From positions 1-64,000 of the forward strand of contig CABHON010000010.1 of assembly GCA_902168255.1 (NCBI GenBank): 64,000 nt of DNA, read 5' to 3'. The notes beneath the pieces are model-generated. The model was not told where the DNA came from and made no database searches. It saw nothing but the letters and a program-made list of their open reading frames with translations. How positions within the stretch are numbered: position 1 is the first letter of the stretch; each line of letters opens with the position of its first letter. The position numbers were made by a program, and so were the translations under genes. This DNA is from an uncultured Legionella sp. GTDB taxonomy: Bacteria > Pseudomonadota > Gammaproteobacteria > Legionellales > Legionellaceae. Shown here piece after piece: positions 35,640 through 44,915 of this stretch.

Positions 35640-38462
35640 TTACTGACAGGCTTCACAAGTTGGATCAAGAATACTACATGCTTTTACTGCATTTTCTTGA
35701 GATGCTGTGGTTTGGTCTAGTTTCACCGCGTTGAGGGCGCCATCAGAAATAGTTGATTTCTCAGCATTGGTAGCACCTAAACTACGGAGGTAATAAGTGG
35801 TTTTTAAGCCACGGAGCCACGCCATTTTGTAAAGGGTATCCAGTTTCTTTCCAGACGGTTCGGCCATATAAATGTTTAAGGATTGTGATTGATCAATCCA
35901 TTTTTGACGGCGTGATCCTGCTTCTACCAACCATTTTGCTTCCACTTCGAAAGCAGTTGCATATAACACCTTGAGTTCAGCAGGGATGCGGCCAATATTT
36001 TGGACACTACCATCAAAATATTTCAGGTCGTTGACCATTACTTCATCCCATAACTCGAGGGCTTTAAGATCAGCCACTAAGTAAGGATTAATAACAGTGA
36101 ATTCACCCGAAAGGTTTGATTTTACAAAAAGGTTTTGATAGGTTGGTTCAATGGATTGTGCAACACCACAAATATTAGAAATAGTGGCGGTAGGTGCAAT
36201 CGCCATAACATTAGAATTACGCATGCCTTGTTTAGCCACTTTTTGGCGTAATGGTTCCCAATCTAGGGTAATGTGGGTGTCTTGTTCTAAATAAACACCA
36301 CGCTCTTCTTTGAGTAAACCGATAGAATCAATAGGTAATACACCGCGGCTCCAGAGTGAACCTTCATAAGTTTGATAGGTTCCTCGTTCACTGGCTAAAT
36401 CACTGGATGCTTCAATAGCATAATAACTAATTGTTTCCATGGATTTATCGGCAAAAGCAACCGCTTCTTCAGAGGAATAAGGAATGCGTAGTTGATATAA
36501 TGCATCTTGGAAGCCCATTATTCCCATGCCAATTGGACGATGCTTCATATTCGAGTTTTTGGCTTGAGAAACGGAATAATAGTTAATATCAATCACGTTA
36601 TCGAGCATGCGAATAGCGGTTCGAATAGTTTTTTGTAGTTTAGGCTGATTTAACACAAAACCCTTTTCAGTTGCCATCATGTGGGCAGGCAAATTAATGC
36701 TACCTAAGTTACAGACGGCAATTTCATCGGCCGAAGTATTTAAGGTAATTTCTGTGCAGAGGTTTGAGCTATGAACAATCCCAATATGTTGTTGTGGCGA
36801 GCGAATATTGCAAGGATCTTTGAATGTAATCCATGGATGGCCTGTTTCAAAAAGTAAGCCTAACATTTTACGCCATAATTTCACCGCAGAGATTTTCTTA
36901 AAATTAATAATTTTACCTTGGTCTGCTAATGCTTCATATGCTTGGTATTTTTGTTCAAAAGATAAACCATAGCTATCATGTAAATCGGGAGTATCATCGG
37001 GAGAGAATAAGGTCCATTCTTTATCTTCAAAGACGCGTTTCATGAATAAATCAGGAATCCAGTTAGCCGTATTCATGTCATGGGTACGGCGTCTTTCATC
37101 ACCGGTATTTTTACGTAATTCTAAAAACTCTTCGACATCTAAATGCCATATTTCTAAATAAGCACATACAGCACCTTTTCGTTTACCACCCTGGTTAACG
37201 GCAACAGCAGTTGCATTGGCAACGTTAAGGAATGGAACCACACCAGAAGATTGGCCATTGGTGCCTTTAATATAGGAACCCATCGCACGGACTTGTGTCC
37301 AGTCATTGCCCAAGCCGCCGGCATATTTGGAAAGAAGGGCGTTATCTTTGATAGCACCATATATACCATCGAGATCATCAGGTACCGTGGTCAAATAGCA
37401 ACTGGATAATTGCGGTCTGACTGTGCCTGAGTTAAATAATGTGGGAGTAGAACTCATAAAATCCATCGAAGATAACAACTCATAGAATTCAATGGCACGA
37501 GCTTCGCGATCTGTTTCGTTTAATGCTAATCCCATCGCCACACGCATAAAAAATGCTTGGGGAAGTTCATAACGAGTGCCACGAGAATGGATAAAATAGC
37601 GGTCGTAAAGTGTTTGAAAACCTAAGTAGTTAAAGAGTAAGTCATGTCGCGCATTCAGTGCTTTTCCTAAACGCTCTAAGTCAAATTTAGCCAATTCAGG
37701 ATTTAAAATACCCAGTTCAATGCCTTTATGGATATATTGTTTAAAATAGCTGGGATATAACTCACTCATTTCCTTAAAAGTGGCTTCAGTTGTCATGCCT
37801 AAAAAGCTTAATGCTTCAGTACGTAAATGATCTAAAAGAAGGCGTGCGGCTACAAAAGTATGATTAGGTTCTCTTTCGATTAACATACGTGCGGACATAA
37901 CCGCGGCTTTATGAACATCAGCGAGAGAAACATTATCAAAAAGACTACGTAAGGTCTCGTTAAATATTTCTTCTGCATTAACGTGTTCTAATTCCATGCA
38001 AGCTTCTTGAATAACCGTAAATAATCGCTGGGTATTTAATGGCTGAACTTGGCCATCCGGCATAGTTACACGAATATCGTGTTCTAATTCAGTAAAGGCC
38101 TCAACTGCGATTGTCTCTTCGGCTCGGGCTTCACGTCGTTTTTCTCTATATAATACATAAGCACGGGCAACTTTTTGCTCTTCAGCACGCATTAAAGCCA
38201 ATTCGACCTGGTCTTGCACGTCTTCAATATGCAAACTGCCTCCAGAAGGAAGGCGACGGAGAAATGTATTGGTAATGTTTTGGGTCATTTGTGTGACCAA
38301 TTCGTGTACGCGGGTGGAGTCAGCCGCTGTTCCGCCTTCAACCGCCAAAAAGGCTTTGGTGATTGCCACGCTGATTTTACTATCATCATAAGGGACGGTA
38401 GAACCATTGCGCTTGATAATATTTAAATGCCCTGGCTGAATCGAAGAATTTTCTATTGACAT
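35640..38462 (-). CDS. nrdA: Ribonucleoside-diphosphate reductase subunit alpha (class Ia)
   Basis: A 940-aa catalytic subunit. It begins with an ATP-cone (IIKRNGSTVPYDDSKI); a second cone-like region (VTMPDGQVQPLNTQRL) follows at about residue 135, making it longer than E. coli NrdA (761 aa). The active-site cysteines are seen in SSCYLTTVPDD, NLCTEI and AVCNLGSINL. The radical-transfer Tyr pair is in TTYYLRS, and the redox Cys pair is at the C-terminus (CEAC). GGAGG precedes the ATG. Two NrdR-type boxes lie upstream. The partner nrdB is not adjacent but 12.5 kb away on the same strand. Confidence 0.96.
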   Translation of the reverse strand: MSIENSSIQPGHLNIIKRNGSTVPYDDSKISVAITKAFLAVEGGTAADSTRVHELVTQMTQNITNTFLRRLPSGGSLHIEDVQDQVELALMRAEEQKVARAYVLYREKRREARAEETIAVEAFTELEHDIRVTMPDGQVQPLNTQRLFTVIQEACMELEHVNAEEIFNETLRSLFDNVSLADVHKAAVMSARMLIEREPNHTFVAARLLLDHLRTEALSFLGMTTEATFKEMSELYPSYFKQYIHKGIELGILNPELAKFDLERLGKALNARHDLLFNYLGFQTLYDRYFIHSRGTRYELPQAFFMRVAMGLALNETDREARAIEFYELLSSMDFMSSTPTLFNSGTVRPQLSSCYLTTVPDDLDGIYGAIKDNALLSKYAGGLGNDWTQVRAMGSYIKGTNGQSSGVVPFLNVANATAVAVNQGGKRKGAVCAYLEIWHLDVEEFLELRKNTGDERRRTHDMNTANWIPDLFMKRVFEDKEWTLFSPDDTPDLHDSYGLSFEQKYQAYEALADQGKIINFKKISAVKLWRKMLGLLFETGHPWITFKDPCNIRSPQQHIGIVHSSNLCTEITLNTSADEIAVCNLGSINLPAHMMATEKGFVLNQPKLQKTIRTAIRMLDNVIDINYYSVSQAKNSNMKHRPIGMGIMGFQDALYQLRIPYSSEEAVAFADKSMETISYYAIEASSDLASERGTYQTYEGSLWSRGVLPIDSIGLLKEERGVYLEQDTHITLDWEPLRQKVAKQGMRNSNVMAIAPTATISNICGVAQSIEPTYQNLFVKSNLSGEFTVINPYLVADLKALELWDEVMVNDLKYFDGSVQNIGRIPAELKVLYATAFEVEAKWLVEAGSRRQKWIDQSQSLNIYMAEPSGKKLDTLYKMAWLRGLKTTYYLRSLGATNAEKSTISDGALNAVKLDQTTASQENAVKACSILDPTCEACQ

Positions 38463-38495
38463 TACATTTCCTCCAAAAGTGATTTTCGACTAAAA

Positions 38496-38543
38496 ACACA
38501 AGATGTAGTGTATTTAGGGGCATAATAGTACAACATGTAGGCT
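38496..38543 (-). promoter_or_regulatory. Pair of NrdR-type boxes upstream of nrdA
   Basis: ACACAAGATGTAGTGT at 38496-38511 fits the NrdR box consensus ACACWATATATWGTGT with few changes. A weaker second box is GTACAACATGTAGGCT at 38528-38543. Their centres are 32 bp apart, about three helical turns, as expected for paired NrdR sites. NrdR represses ribonucleotide reductase genes when (d)ATP is plentiful. The nrdR gene is not in the window. Confidence 0.7.
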
Positions 38544-38570
38544 CTTGGGATCAAGAGATTTTGAAAAGTA

Positions 38571-40967
38571 TTATAGCAAGTTAACCCCTACCTTGCATTC
38601 ATTCTGCTCAGTTGAGAAGGTGGAATTATAAGAAAATGTTAGCTCGGTTGGCTGATTCCAAACTTTTAAAAATACCTCTAGTGCTGTTGTTGTTTTATCT
38701 ATCCAGTTAATTAATGTAGTAATAGGAGGTTGATCAAAATGAGTAAGGGCAATAGAAGAAATGTTGGAAAAACTTTCTTTAATTTGGTGCAAAAAATTTC
38801 TAAAAAGGGTTTCATGTCGTTTTATTTCAAAAAAATTGGCTTGTCCTGATTTTTCTTTTTTGAGCTGATGGTCAAACCAAGATAACTGCTCTTGAATAGA
38901 CGTTTTGAAAACATTTAATTTTGAGTCAGTGGGCAAGGAGAGGGTGCTTATACTCGATTGCAATACGGTAGTTAAATGGTGAAGATATTGGTATGTGGCA
39001 TCTATTATTGATAAAGTGGGGTATTTTTCACTTTCTTGGTTTAAATCCAGAAAAACTGGTTTTCCTTTTTGATCAATACCTGCATCTAATAAACATTCAA
39101 ATATATTTCTTTTAATGAGTAAATAAGAATTAATATAATTAGTGAGTGTCTGTTTTTTCTCCTTATCTCGAATAATAGTGTGAATCATATGTAAGTTATA
39201 ATGACGCAGGTACACCTCAGAAAAGTGTTGCAACTTATGTACCTCCCTTGTTAACTCATTGAAGTAAGGGTTAGTGGCATCAATAGGGCAGGTTTCTGAA
39301 GGATATAATATGCGATATTGGCAAGTGATAGTGGTATCTGTAATATCTAAATTAATTTCCCTAACCGAAGAGTTTAAAACACCCTGAGTAGCATTGTTGA
39401 GGGTGGAATTGATAGTCAGAAGAGTAGCATTACCTATAAAACGCCTAATACATTCACTTTTAATATGAGAACATAATACATCTATATGTATTTTTGTTAA
39501 CAACGTTTTACCTTCAAAAAAACCTTCGTCGGCGAAAAGAAGGTGGTGTATTTTTAAGTAGTCTGTGTTTTCTTTAAAGAGAATTTTTTCTAGCCATCCT
39601 TTTGTAACATGATACATGGCGAGCTCATAATTTTCTAAATTATAAATGATAGCAACACCCGTAAAAGTATTAGAAATACTGTTTTCTGATTGCATAACCC
39701 AACAAGGAATAGAAAAAAGATTATGCTCGATAATAAGAGAATCTTCTTTACACAATAGGGAGTCTAGATTAAGTTCATTTTCTCTTTTATCGACAGGATT
39801 ACCTTCGCCTATATGCCCATTTGTCCAAAATGTACGTATTTTACCTATTTTTGATGGTAATTCGTCGTATGGGCTACAAGACTGGCGCTCCCAAAAAAGA
39901 GAATAAAGAGGGCAAAAGTAATACCCGTTAAATCGCAAAGAGGATTGATTTTTTGATTGTATATAGTGTATTTTTTGTGCTTGATAACTGGTTACAAATG
40001 CACGAAGCCCCTCGGAACGGATTTTTAGTTTGCCTTTTTCATCCTCTGTCAGTACAAGTGATCGAAAAGCCTGGTTAACATCTACAGATAATTGTGGAAA
40101 GGCGGTAGGGTCATGTAAAATATCATTCTTTTTATAAGAAATATAAGGTAACCCATATTTTTGTGACAAAGAGTTTAGCCAATCAGCTACTAACATGAAT
40201 GTTTTTATGCCAGCACGGCTATGTTTGGAATTAATGAGAATAGGTTCCCCTGAAAGGGTCAGCATTATTTCAGATGAAAATAAAATGGAATGAGCGAGAC
40301 GCCTTGGAATCCATTCCTCCCAATTATCAAGGATCGGATTTAGGCATTTTCCAGAAAAATGTTCAATTAATTCTTTTGAAAAGTTTACCAAAGATTGGTT
40401 TTGTCCCAGCTTAAAGGTTCCAGTGTATTTATATTTTTCTTCGATAGAGGCAGTCTCAGGAGCGTGTAATACGTGGTCATACCAGATGTAAAATTCCATC
40501 TCATGATTACCAATAATAAATTCCAATGGTATTCCCTTTTCTAAACAAGCATCATCGAATCTAAGTGTGTCACCATCAGAAAAAAGGCGACAGCGCTCGG
40601 ATACGTTATCTCCAGAATCCAGTTGTTTTATTAAATGAAAAATGAAATCAAGGTTTACTTGGAAATTTTCGCAGATGGCATTGAAAGCAGCATAACGCTT
40701 TTTTTTATCGTAACTGAATAATTGGGCATATTGCTCCTGGTCAACAATAATATAGCCGCATCGAACCAAATCAAAAATCCGCCGAATGACATTGCCATGA
40801 AGATCACCCGTTATTTCAATAAAATCAAGGGTGCTTTGAGTACAAAGTGAAAAGTCTATTTCATCTGGATAATCAGTAACATCAGCGTATTCATATTCAA
40901 TTTCTATATCTTCATCCGTAGATTCAGATATAGTTGAGTGATCAGCCTCATCTGGGGGGGAAAACAT
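38571..40967 (-). CDS. Large PPP/calcineurin-like phosphatase domain protein, paralogue 1
   Basis: A 798-aa protein with no signal peptide. The N-terminal third has metallophosphoesterase motifs in order: ITGDLHGN (GDxHG, about residue 54), SGDNVSER (a variant of GDxxDR with Glu for the second Asp), and FIIGNHEMEF (GNHE). The metal-binding histidines are in SKHSRAG and probably NGHIGEG. The C-terminal 450 residues are not recognised. It shares the same layout with its neighbour at 41028-43436 (for example GIKTFMLVADWLNSL against GIKTFMLVANWLNSL). The two are tandem duplicates 60 bp apart. PPP-like phosphatases of this size are known among effectors of Legionella (WipA/WipB). An effector role is inferred. 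Confidence 0.65.
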   Translation of the reverse strand: MFSPPDEADHSTISESTDEDIEIEYEYADVTDYPDEIDFSLCTQSTLDFIEITGDLHGNVIRRIFDLVRCGYIIVDQEQYAQLFSYDKKKRYAAFNAICENFQVNLDFIFHLIKQLDSGDNVSERCRLFSDGDTLRFDDACLEKGIPLEFIIGNHEMEFYIWYDHVLHAPETASIEEKYKYTGTFKLGQNQSLVNFSKELIEHFSGKCLNPILDNWEEWIPRRLAHSILFSSEIMLTLSGEPILINSKHSRAGIKTFMLVADWLNSLSQKYGLPYISYKKNDILHDPTAFPQLSVDVNQAFRSLVLTEDEKGKLKIRSEGLRAFVTSYQAQKIHYIQSKNQSSLRFNGYYFCPLYSLFWERQSCSPYDELPSKIGKIRTFWTNGHIGEGNPVDKRENELNLDSLLCKEDSLIIEHNLFSIPCWVMQSENSISNTFTGVAIIYNLENYELAMYHVTKGWLEKILFKENTDYLKIHHLLFADEGFFEGKTLLTKIHIDVLCSHIKSECIRRFIGNATLLTINSTLNNATQGVLNSSVREINLDITDTTITCQYRILYPSETCPIDATNPYFNELTREVHKLQHFSEVYLRHYNLHMIHTIIRDKEKKQTLTNYINSYLLIKRNIFECLLDAGIDQKGKPVFLDLNQESEKYPTLSIIDATYQYLHHLTTVLQSSISTLSLPTDSKLNVFKTSIQEQLSWFDHQLKKEKSGQANFFEIKRHETLFRNFLHQIKESFSNISSIALTHFDQPPITTLINWIDKTTTALEVFLKVWNQPTELTFSYNSTFSTEQNECKVGVNLL

Positions 40968-41027
40968 ACATACACTTTCCTATAAAAATAATATAGCGAA
41001 GTATAATTGATTTTTCTTATGAAAATA

Positions 41028-43436
41028 TTATAAGGCTCGTTTTCTTGTGGGAGAAAGATTCGGTTGAAATTCCAGAGGTTGTTGGTTCCAGGCTTTTAAA
41101 TGAGCATTTATAATTTCTATAGTATTTTCTATACAGTCCCTTATAAGAATAACTGCGCTTTTATCGAAATGGCGCAGGCTACTACCCGTAGGTTTATGTT
41201 TTAATTCCATGTTTTTTTCACAAAGAAAGTGAAATAAATGGGCCTCTTGTTTTTTTATGTGAAAAAAATTAGTTTTATTAAATCCGATGTTATTAGTTTC
41301 CTTTTCCAACCAATTTATATAGTTGTTTATCTCCCCTTTTAATTCAGTAGCCATACTATTTTGAGGCAATTTCTCTATGGTTTTTTGTATTTTATCTGAT
41401 AAATTGACTGCATATTTATAGGTATAGTCGGTAACCGATAAAGAAGGATAAAGTGTTTCTTCAGAATCTGTTTTATCGGTTGAAGCAACAAAAATTTTTT
41501 TACCCTGTTGAGTGAGGCAATGAGTTAACATCCATTCAAATAATTTTTTTTTAGATTGGCTATAAGTGATATTGACATGAAATATTTCTGAGAAAAAAAT
41601 ACGATGCGCTTCCTCCTCCAATTTCCTTCCCTCATGAATTCTATGCAAGGCAGATAAAGTAATAGCAGACGCCCTACATTTTTGAAATTCTTCAAAATGA
41701 GTTTGGAATGCTTGAAAATTTGGATGTTGTGCAGAAAATTCTTTTTTAATTGGCAGATATACGCATATTATGCGAGTATCTGTACTAGACAGGTAAAGTT
41801 GCTCAGGCTTTAATGATGCATTGCTTGACTGATTATCCATGCTATGAGTATTAATAAGCGTGGTGTTTGGTATTAATTTTTGAGCCCATTGCCAATCACT
41901 ATTTAAAAAAATTTCATCCAAAAGTGCACGGGTTAAAAAAGTTTTTCCCTCAAAAAAACCATTAGGAAAAAGTAAAGAGGTGAGTTTACCATAATCAGTA
42001 TCCGTTGATAGTGGTATAGGTTGAATAACGTGTTCCTTGTTATTTATAGCGTTTGTCACAACGTTTGCAAAGTAAAATTCTAAATGAGATGGAGTTGGTT
42101 CTGGATTATATAAAATACAAATACCAGTAAAATTAGGTGGGATTTTTCTTATCTGTGACGAAGTAACAAAGCAGGGAATGATCATATCGCCTCGACCTTC
42201 GAAAAGAATAGAAAAATTTTTACCAAGATCACTATCGAGATTAATTTCTGATGATTGTGCATCTTTTTTTTTGATTGGGCCAATATGCCCATGTGGATAA
42301 TAGCAACTGACGTCTCCTATTTTTTCAGGTAATGGATCTTGGTCACTATAGTCGGTTTCCCACATAATCGAATAAAGAGGGCAAGGAATATTATTTTCTT
42401 CAAACCAAGAATGACGTTTTGCCTTCATGGCTATTTTGGTCTGTTCACGATAACTATTTATGAAAGCACCTAGCCCTTCTATTCTAATTTCTTTTTTATT
42501 TTCTGTTAACACAAGTGCTTGAAAAGCCTGATTAACATCGGAAGAGAGTTGAGGAAGGGCAGAAGGGTTTGTTAAAACATCTTCCTCTTTATAATGAATA
42601 AAAGGTAATTGATATTGCTCAGCTAAGGAGTTAAGCCAATTAGCTACCAGCATAAAGGTTTTTATGCCGGCGCGGCTATGTTTCCCATTAATGAGAAGTG
42701 GTTTGCCAGAGGATTGAAACATTAATTCCGATGAAAATAAAGCTGTATGTGCAAGACGCTCTATCACCCACTCTAGCCAGTTATCTAAATCAGGATCGAC
42801 TAATTTTCCTGAAAAATGGTTAATCAATCGTTGGGAGAAAGCCTGAAATGAAGCAGTTTGCCCAACTCCCATTCCATTCTCATACCCATATTTTTCTGCA
42901 ATAGGTATATCAGGTTTAGCCGTTAATATTTTATATAAACAAATATAGAACTGCATGTCATGGTTTCCCATCAAAAACTGTCTTGACAGGCCTTTCCTTA
43001 TACAAACATAATCGAATTTCAATGTATGACCATCATCAAAAGTATCCGCGCAACGGTCGAAGAGGTCATCTCCTAAGCTGGTATGTGCTTTTGAATGCCA
43101 AGTCGAATCCAGTTCAATATTTTCACAAATTGTATTAAATGCGCGATAACAGGTATTTGGATCATGACTAAATAAGGCTTCATATTGTTCTGGTGCAACA
43201 GTTATTAAGCCACTTTTGATTAAATCATATATTCGTCGTACCACTCTTCCATGAAGATCACCGTTATAGCTAAAGGAGTTAAACAGGTCTTGGTCTGGTA
43301 GTGTTTTAGATTTAAAAAAAGAAGAAGGAAATTTAGTAAGATCAGCGGCTTGACGAGTAATGCGTATGGATGAGCCTAAATTCGAGGAATGATTCCATGA
43401 TGAATTGGGATGACGAGGAGATCCAGAAGGAAACAA
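41028..43436 (-). CDS. Large PPP/calcineurin-like phosphatase domain protein, paralogue 2
   Basis: An 802-aa tandem paralogue. Motifs are better preserved here: YNGDLHGR (GDxHG), LGDDLFDRC (true GDxxDR), FLMGNHDMQF (GNHD), GKHSRAG and YPHGHIGP (GH). The ligand set for two metal ions is therefore complete. The N-terminus is Ser/Arg-rich and probably disordered. The long C-terminal part is helical and unrecognised. Similarity to paralogue 1 continues beyond the catalytic part (PLINGKHSRAG, GFFEGKTFLTRALLDEI against GFFEGKTLLTKIHIDVL). No Sec signal is seen. Ser/Thr or Tyr phosphatase activity on host proteins is plausible but unproved. Confidence 0.65.
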   Translation of the reverse strand: MFPSGSPRHPNSSWNHSSNLGSSIRITRQAADLTKFPSSFFKSKTLPDQDLFNSFSYNGDLHGRVVRRIYDLIKSGLITVAPEQYEALFSHDPNTCYRAFNTICENIELDSTWHSKAHTSLGDDLFDRCADTFDDGHTLKFDYVCIRKGLSRQFLMGNHDMQFYICLYKILTAKPDIPIAEKYGYENGMGVGQTASFQAFSQRLINHFSGKLVDPDLDNWLEWVIERLAHTALFSSELMFQSSGKPLLINGKHSRAGIKTFMLVANWLNSLAEQYQLPFIHYKEEDVLTNPSALPQLSSDVNQAFQALVLTENKKEIRIEGLGAFINSYREQTKIAMKAKRHSWFEENNIPCPLYSIMWETDYSDQDPLPEKIGDVSCYYPHGHIGPIKKKDAQSSEINLDSDLGKNFSILFEGRGDMIIPCFVTSSQIRKIPPNFTGICILYNPEPTPSHLEFYFANVVTNAINNKEHVIQPIPLSTDTDYGKLTSLLFPNGFFEGKTFLTRALLDEIFLNSDWQWAQKLIPNTTLINTHSMDNQSSNASLKPEQLYLSSTDTRIICVYLPIKKEFSAQHPNFQAFQTHFEEFQKCRASAITLSALHRIHEGRKLEEEAHRIFFSEIFHVNITYSQSKKKLFEWMLTHCLTQQGKKIFVASTDKTDSEETLYPSLSVTDYTYKYAVNLSDKIQKTIEKLPQNSMATELKGEINNYINWLEKETNNIGFNKTNFFHIKKQEAHLFHFLCEKNMELKHKPTGSSLRHFDKSAVILIRDCIENTIEIINAHLKAWNQQPLEFQPNLSPTRKRAL

Positions 43437-43721
43437 AATAATACTCTCTTATAAATAATCGAGGCAGTATAGCAAAGTTTTATTATGAAAAGATTATATT
43501 GAAGTTTCAAGAATAGGTTCACATAGTAATGGAGTTGACAAGCAATATAGAAACAATAATACTGAATTGAAGCATGAAAATGAGTAACTTAAAGGCGTTT
43601 CCATTGCATTTTTCACAGGGCCTAACCCTGGAAAAATAATATCATCTAGCTAAGTATTTATTAATAAAATATTGATAAAATAGAACATATAAAAGATATG
43701 GCTTATTTGGATTAAAAATAA

Positions 43722-44915
43722 ATGAATGAACTACAACAGTATAGAAAACATTTAAAAAATATCGGTAAAGGAGAGACGGATAGTTTAGCTGAGATAGAAA
43801 GGGCTTATAAAAAGTTATGTCTCAAACATCATCCTGATAAGGGTGGTGATCCTGAAAAATTTCATGCTGTGCAAGAGAGCCTAGACTATATTCGAAAATA
43901 TCGTGATAATAATCCATTAGCAGAACCTACGACGAACTTAGCCTCTCCGCAAGCACAAGAAAATTATGATGTTCTCGCTGAAATTGCAAAAGATTCCTCT
44001 ATTTTAGATTCAGAAGCACTTCAAACAGAATTTAATGAATTAAATGAGCGCGTTCAGCAGCGCACGCAAGATTCTGCTACGAAAGAAAAGTTTAATGATT
44101 TTATTACCCATCTTAAAGAGGCAATGGAAGAGAAATGGGGCGATACAGCGCTACATACATTTTTACAAGATGATAATGAGTTAAAAAGTAAATTTAATAA
44201 TCGTTCATGCCTAAGTTTAACTGAGCTAATTCAATTAAATAATGATTTACTTGTCTATGTAGCACGAAAAATAGATTCCATAGAGACCTATTACAAAAAC
44301 AATTATCCTAATAGGTTTGTAGAAAAGACAGCCGTACAGAATTGGAATGCATTTAGCCGAGCATATAGCAAAATAAACACTTTTTATGAGGTGTTAAATG
44401 CTGAATATTCTCAAGGAATTTATTCTGAAAATAATGATTTTCAAACTAGAAAAAATGAACTTGATAGGAGTACGTATGGTAGGCTTAATTTCGAACAAAT
44501 AAGATTATTAACGGATGGTGCAAAGGCAATCGAAGAAAAGTATATTAAGGGAAAGCTGTCACCGCTTGAAAAAGACTGGAACAATATTTTCACAGAAGAA
44601 TATTTATCCTTTGAAGATAGTTTTGATAAATTTGATTCATTTTGTGATTCAACTAGGCAAAAAATTTCCGATTATTTAAAGAAAAAGATCAAGCGCAATT
44701 CAGCCAATACACTTTCTTATAAAGAACTCTGGATACAATATTTAAGAGGAGACTCAGAGCGAATATTGAAACAATTACAGCAGCCTCATCATAAGAATGC
44801 TGCAACTTTTTCCACATATCAATTGCAAGTTTTAAGCAACTTACAGAAAAAACTGAGCTTCGTAAATTTCATAATGCACTTCAGCAAAATGAATCCAATC
44901 TCCACTATTTATTGA
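43722..44915 (+). CDS. J-domain repeat protein, 5' part of a frameshifted gene
   Basis: The 397-aa frame begins with a J domain (residues of about 5-62) containing the Hsp70-stimulating motif HHPDKGGD (H37-P38-D39). A helical module follows from about residue 115 and recurs in the next frame (AYSKINTFYEVLNAEYSQGIY against AYSKINKFYESLHTKYSQGLY). After codon 377 the frame leaves the conserved sequence. At the A6 run 44847-44852 the homologous reading (TELRKFHNALQQNESNLHYLL) continues in the -1 frame, directly into the ORF at 44912-47251. The last 21 residues here (LSFVNFIMHFSKMNPISTIY) are therefore out-of-frame noise. One missing A, an A7 tract reduced to A6, would explain it. The intact gene would encode about 1176 aa. 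Confidence 0.7.
   Translation: MNELQQYRKHLKNIGKGETDSLAEIERAYKKLCLKHHPDKGGDPEKFHAVQESLDYIRKYRDNNPLAEPTTNLASPQAQENYDVLAEIAKDSSILDSEALQTEFNELNERVQQRTQDSATKEKFNDFITHLKEAMEEKWGDTALHTFLQDDNELKSKFNNRSCLSLTELIQLNNDLLVYVARKIDSIETYYKNNYPNRFVEKTAVQNWNAFSRAYSKINTFYEVLNAEYSQGIYSENNDFQTRKNELDRSTYGRLNFEQIRLLTDGAKAIEEKYIKGKLSPLEKDWNNIFTEEYLSFEDSFDKFDSFCDSTRQKISDYLKKKIKRNSANTLSYKELWIQYLRGDSERILKQLQQPHHKNAATFSTYQLQVLSNLQKKLSFVNFIMHFSKMNPISTIY

Noticed and set aside
44840-44870. Programmed -1 ribosomal frameshifting at the A6 run.
   Set aside because: The zero-frame codons are CAG AAA AAA CTG, so the base before the two AAA codons is G, which is not a good X-XXY-YYZ heptamer, and I see no obvious downstream stimulatory structure. 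A lost A, slippage or sequence error is more likely.
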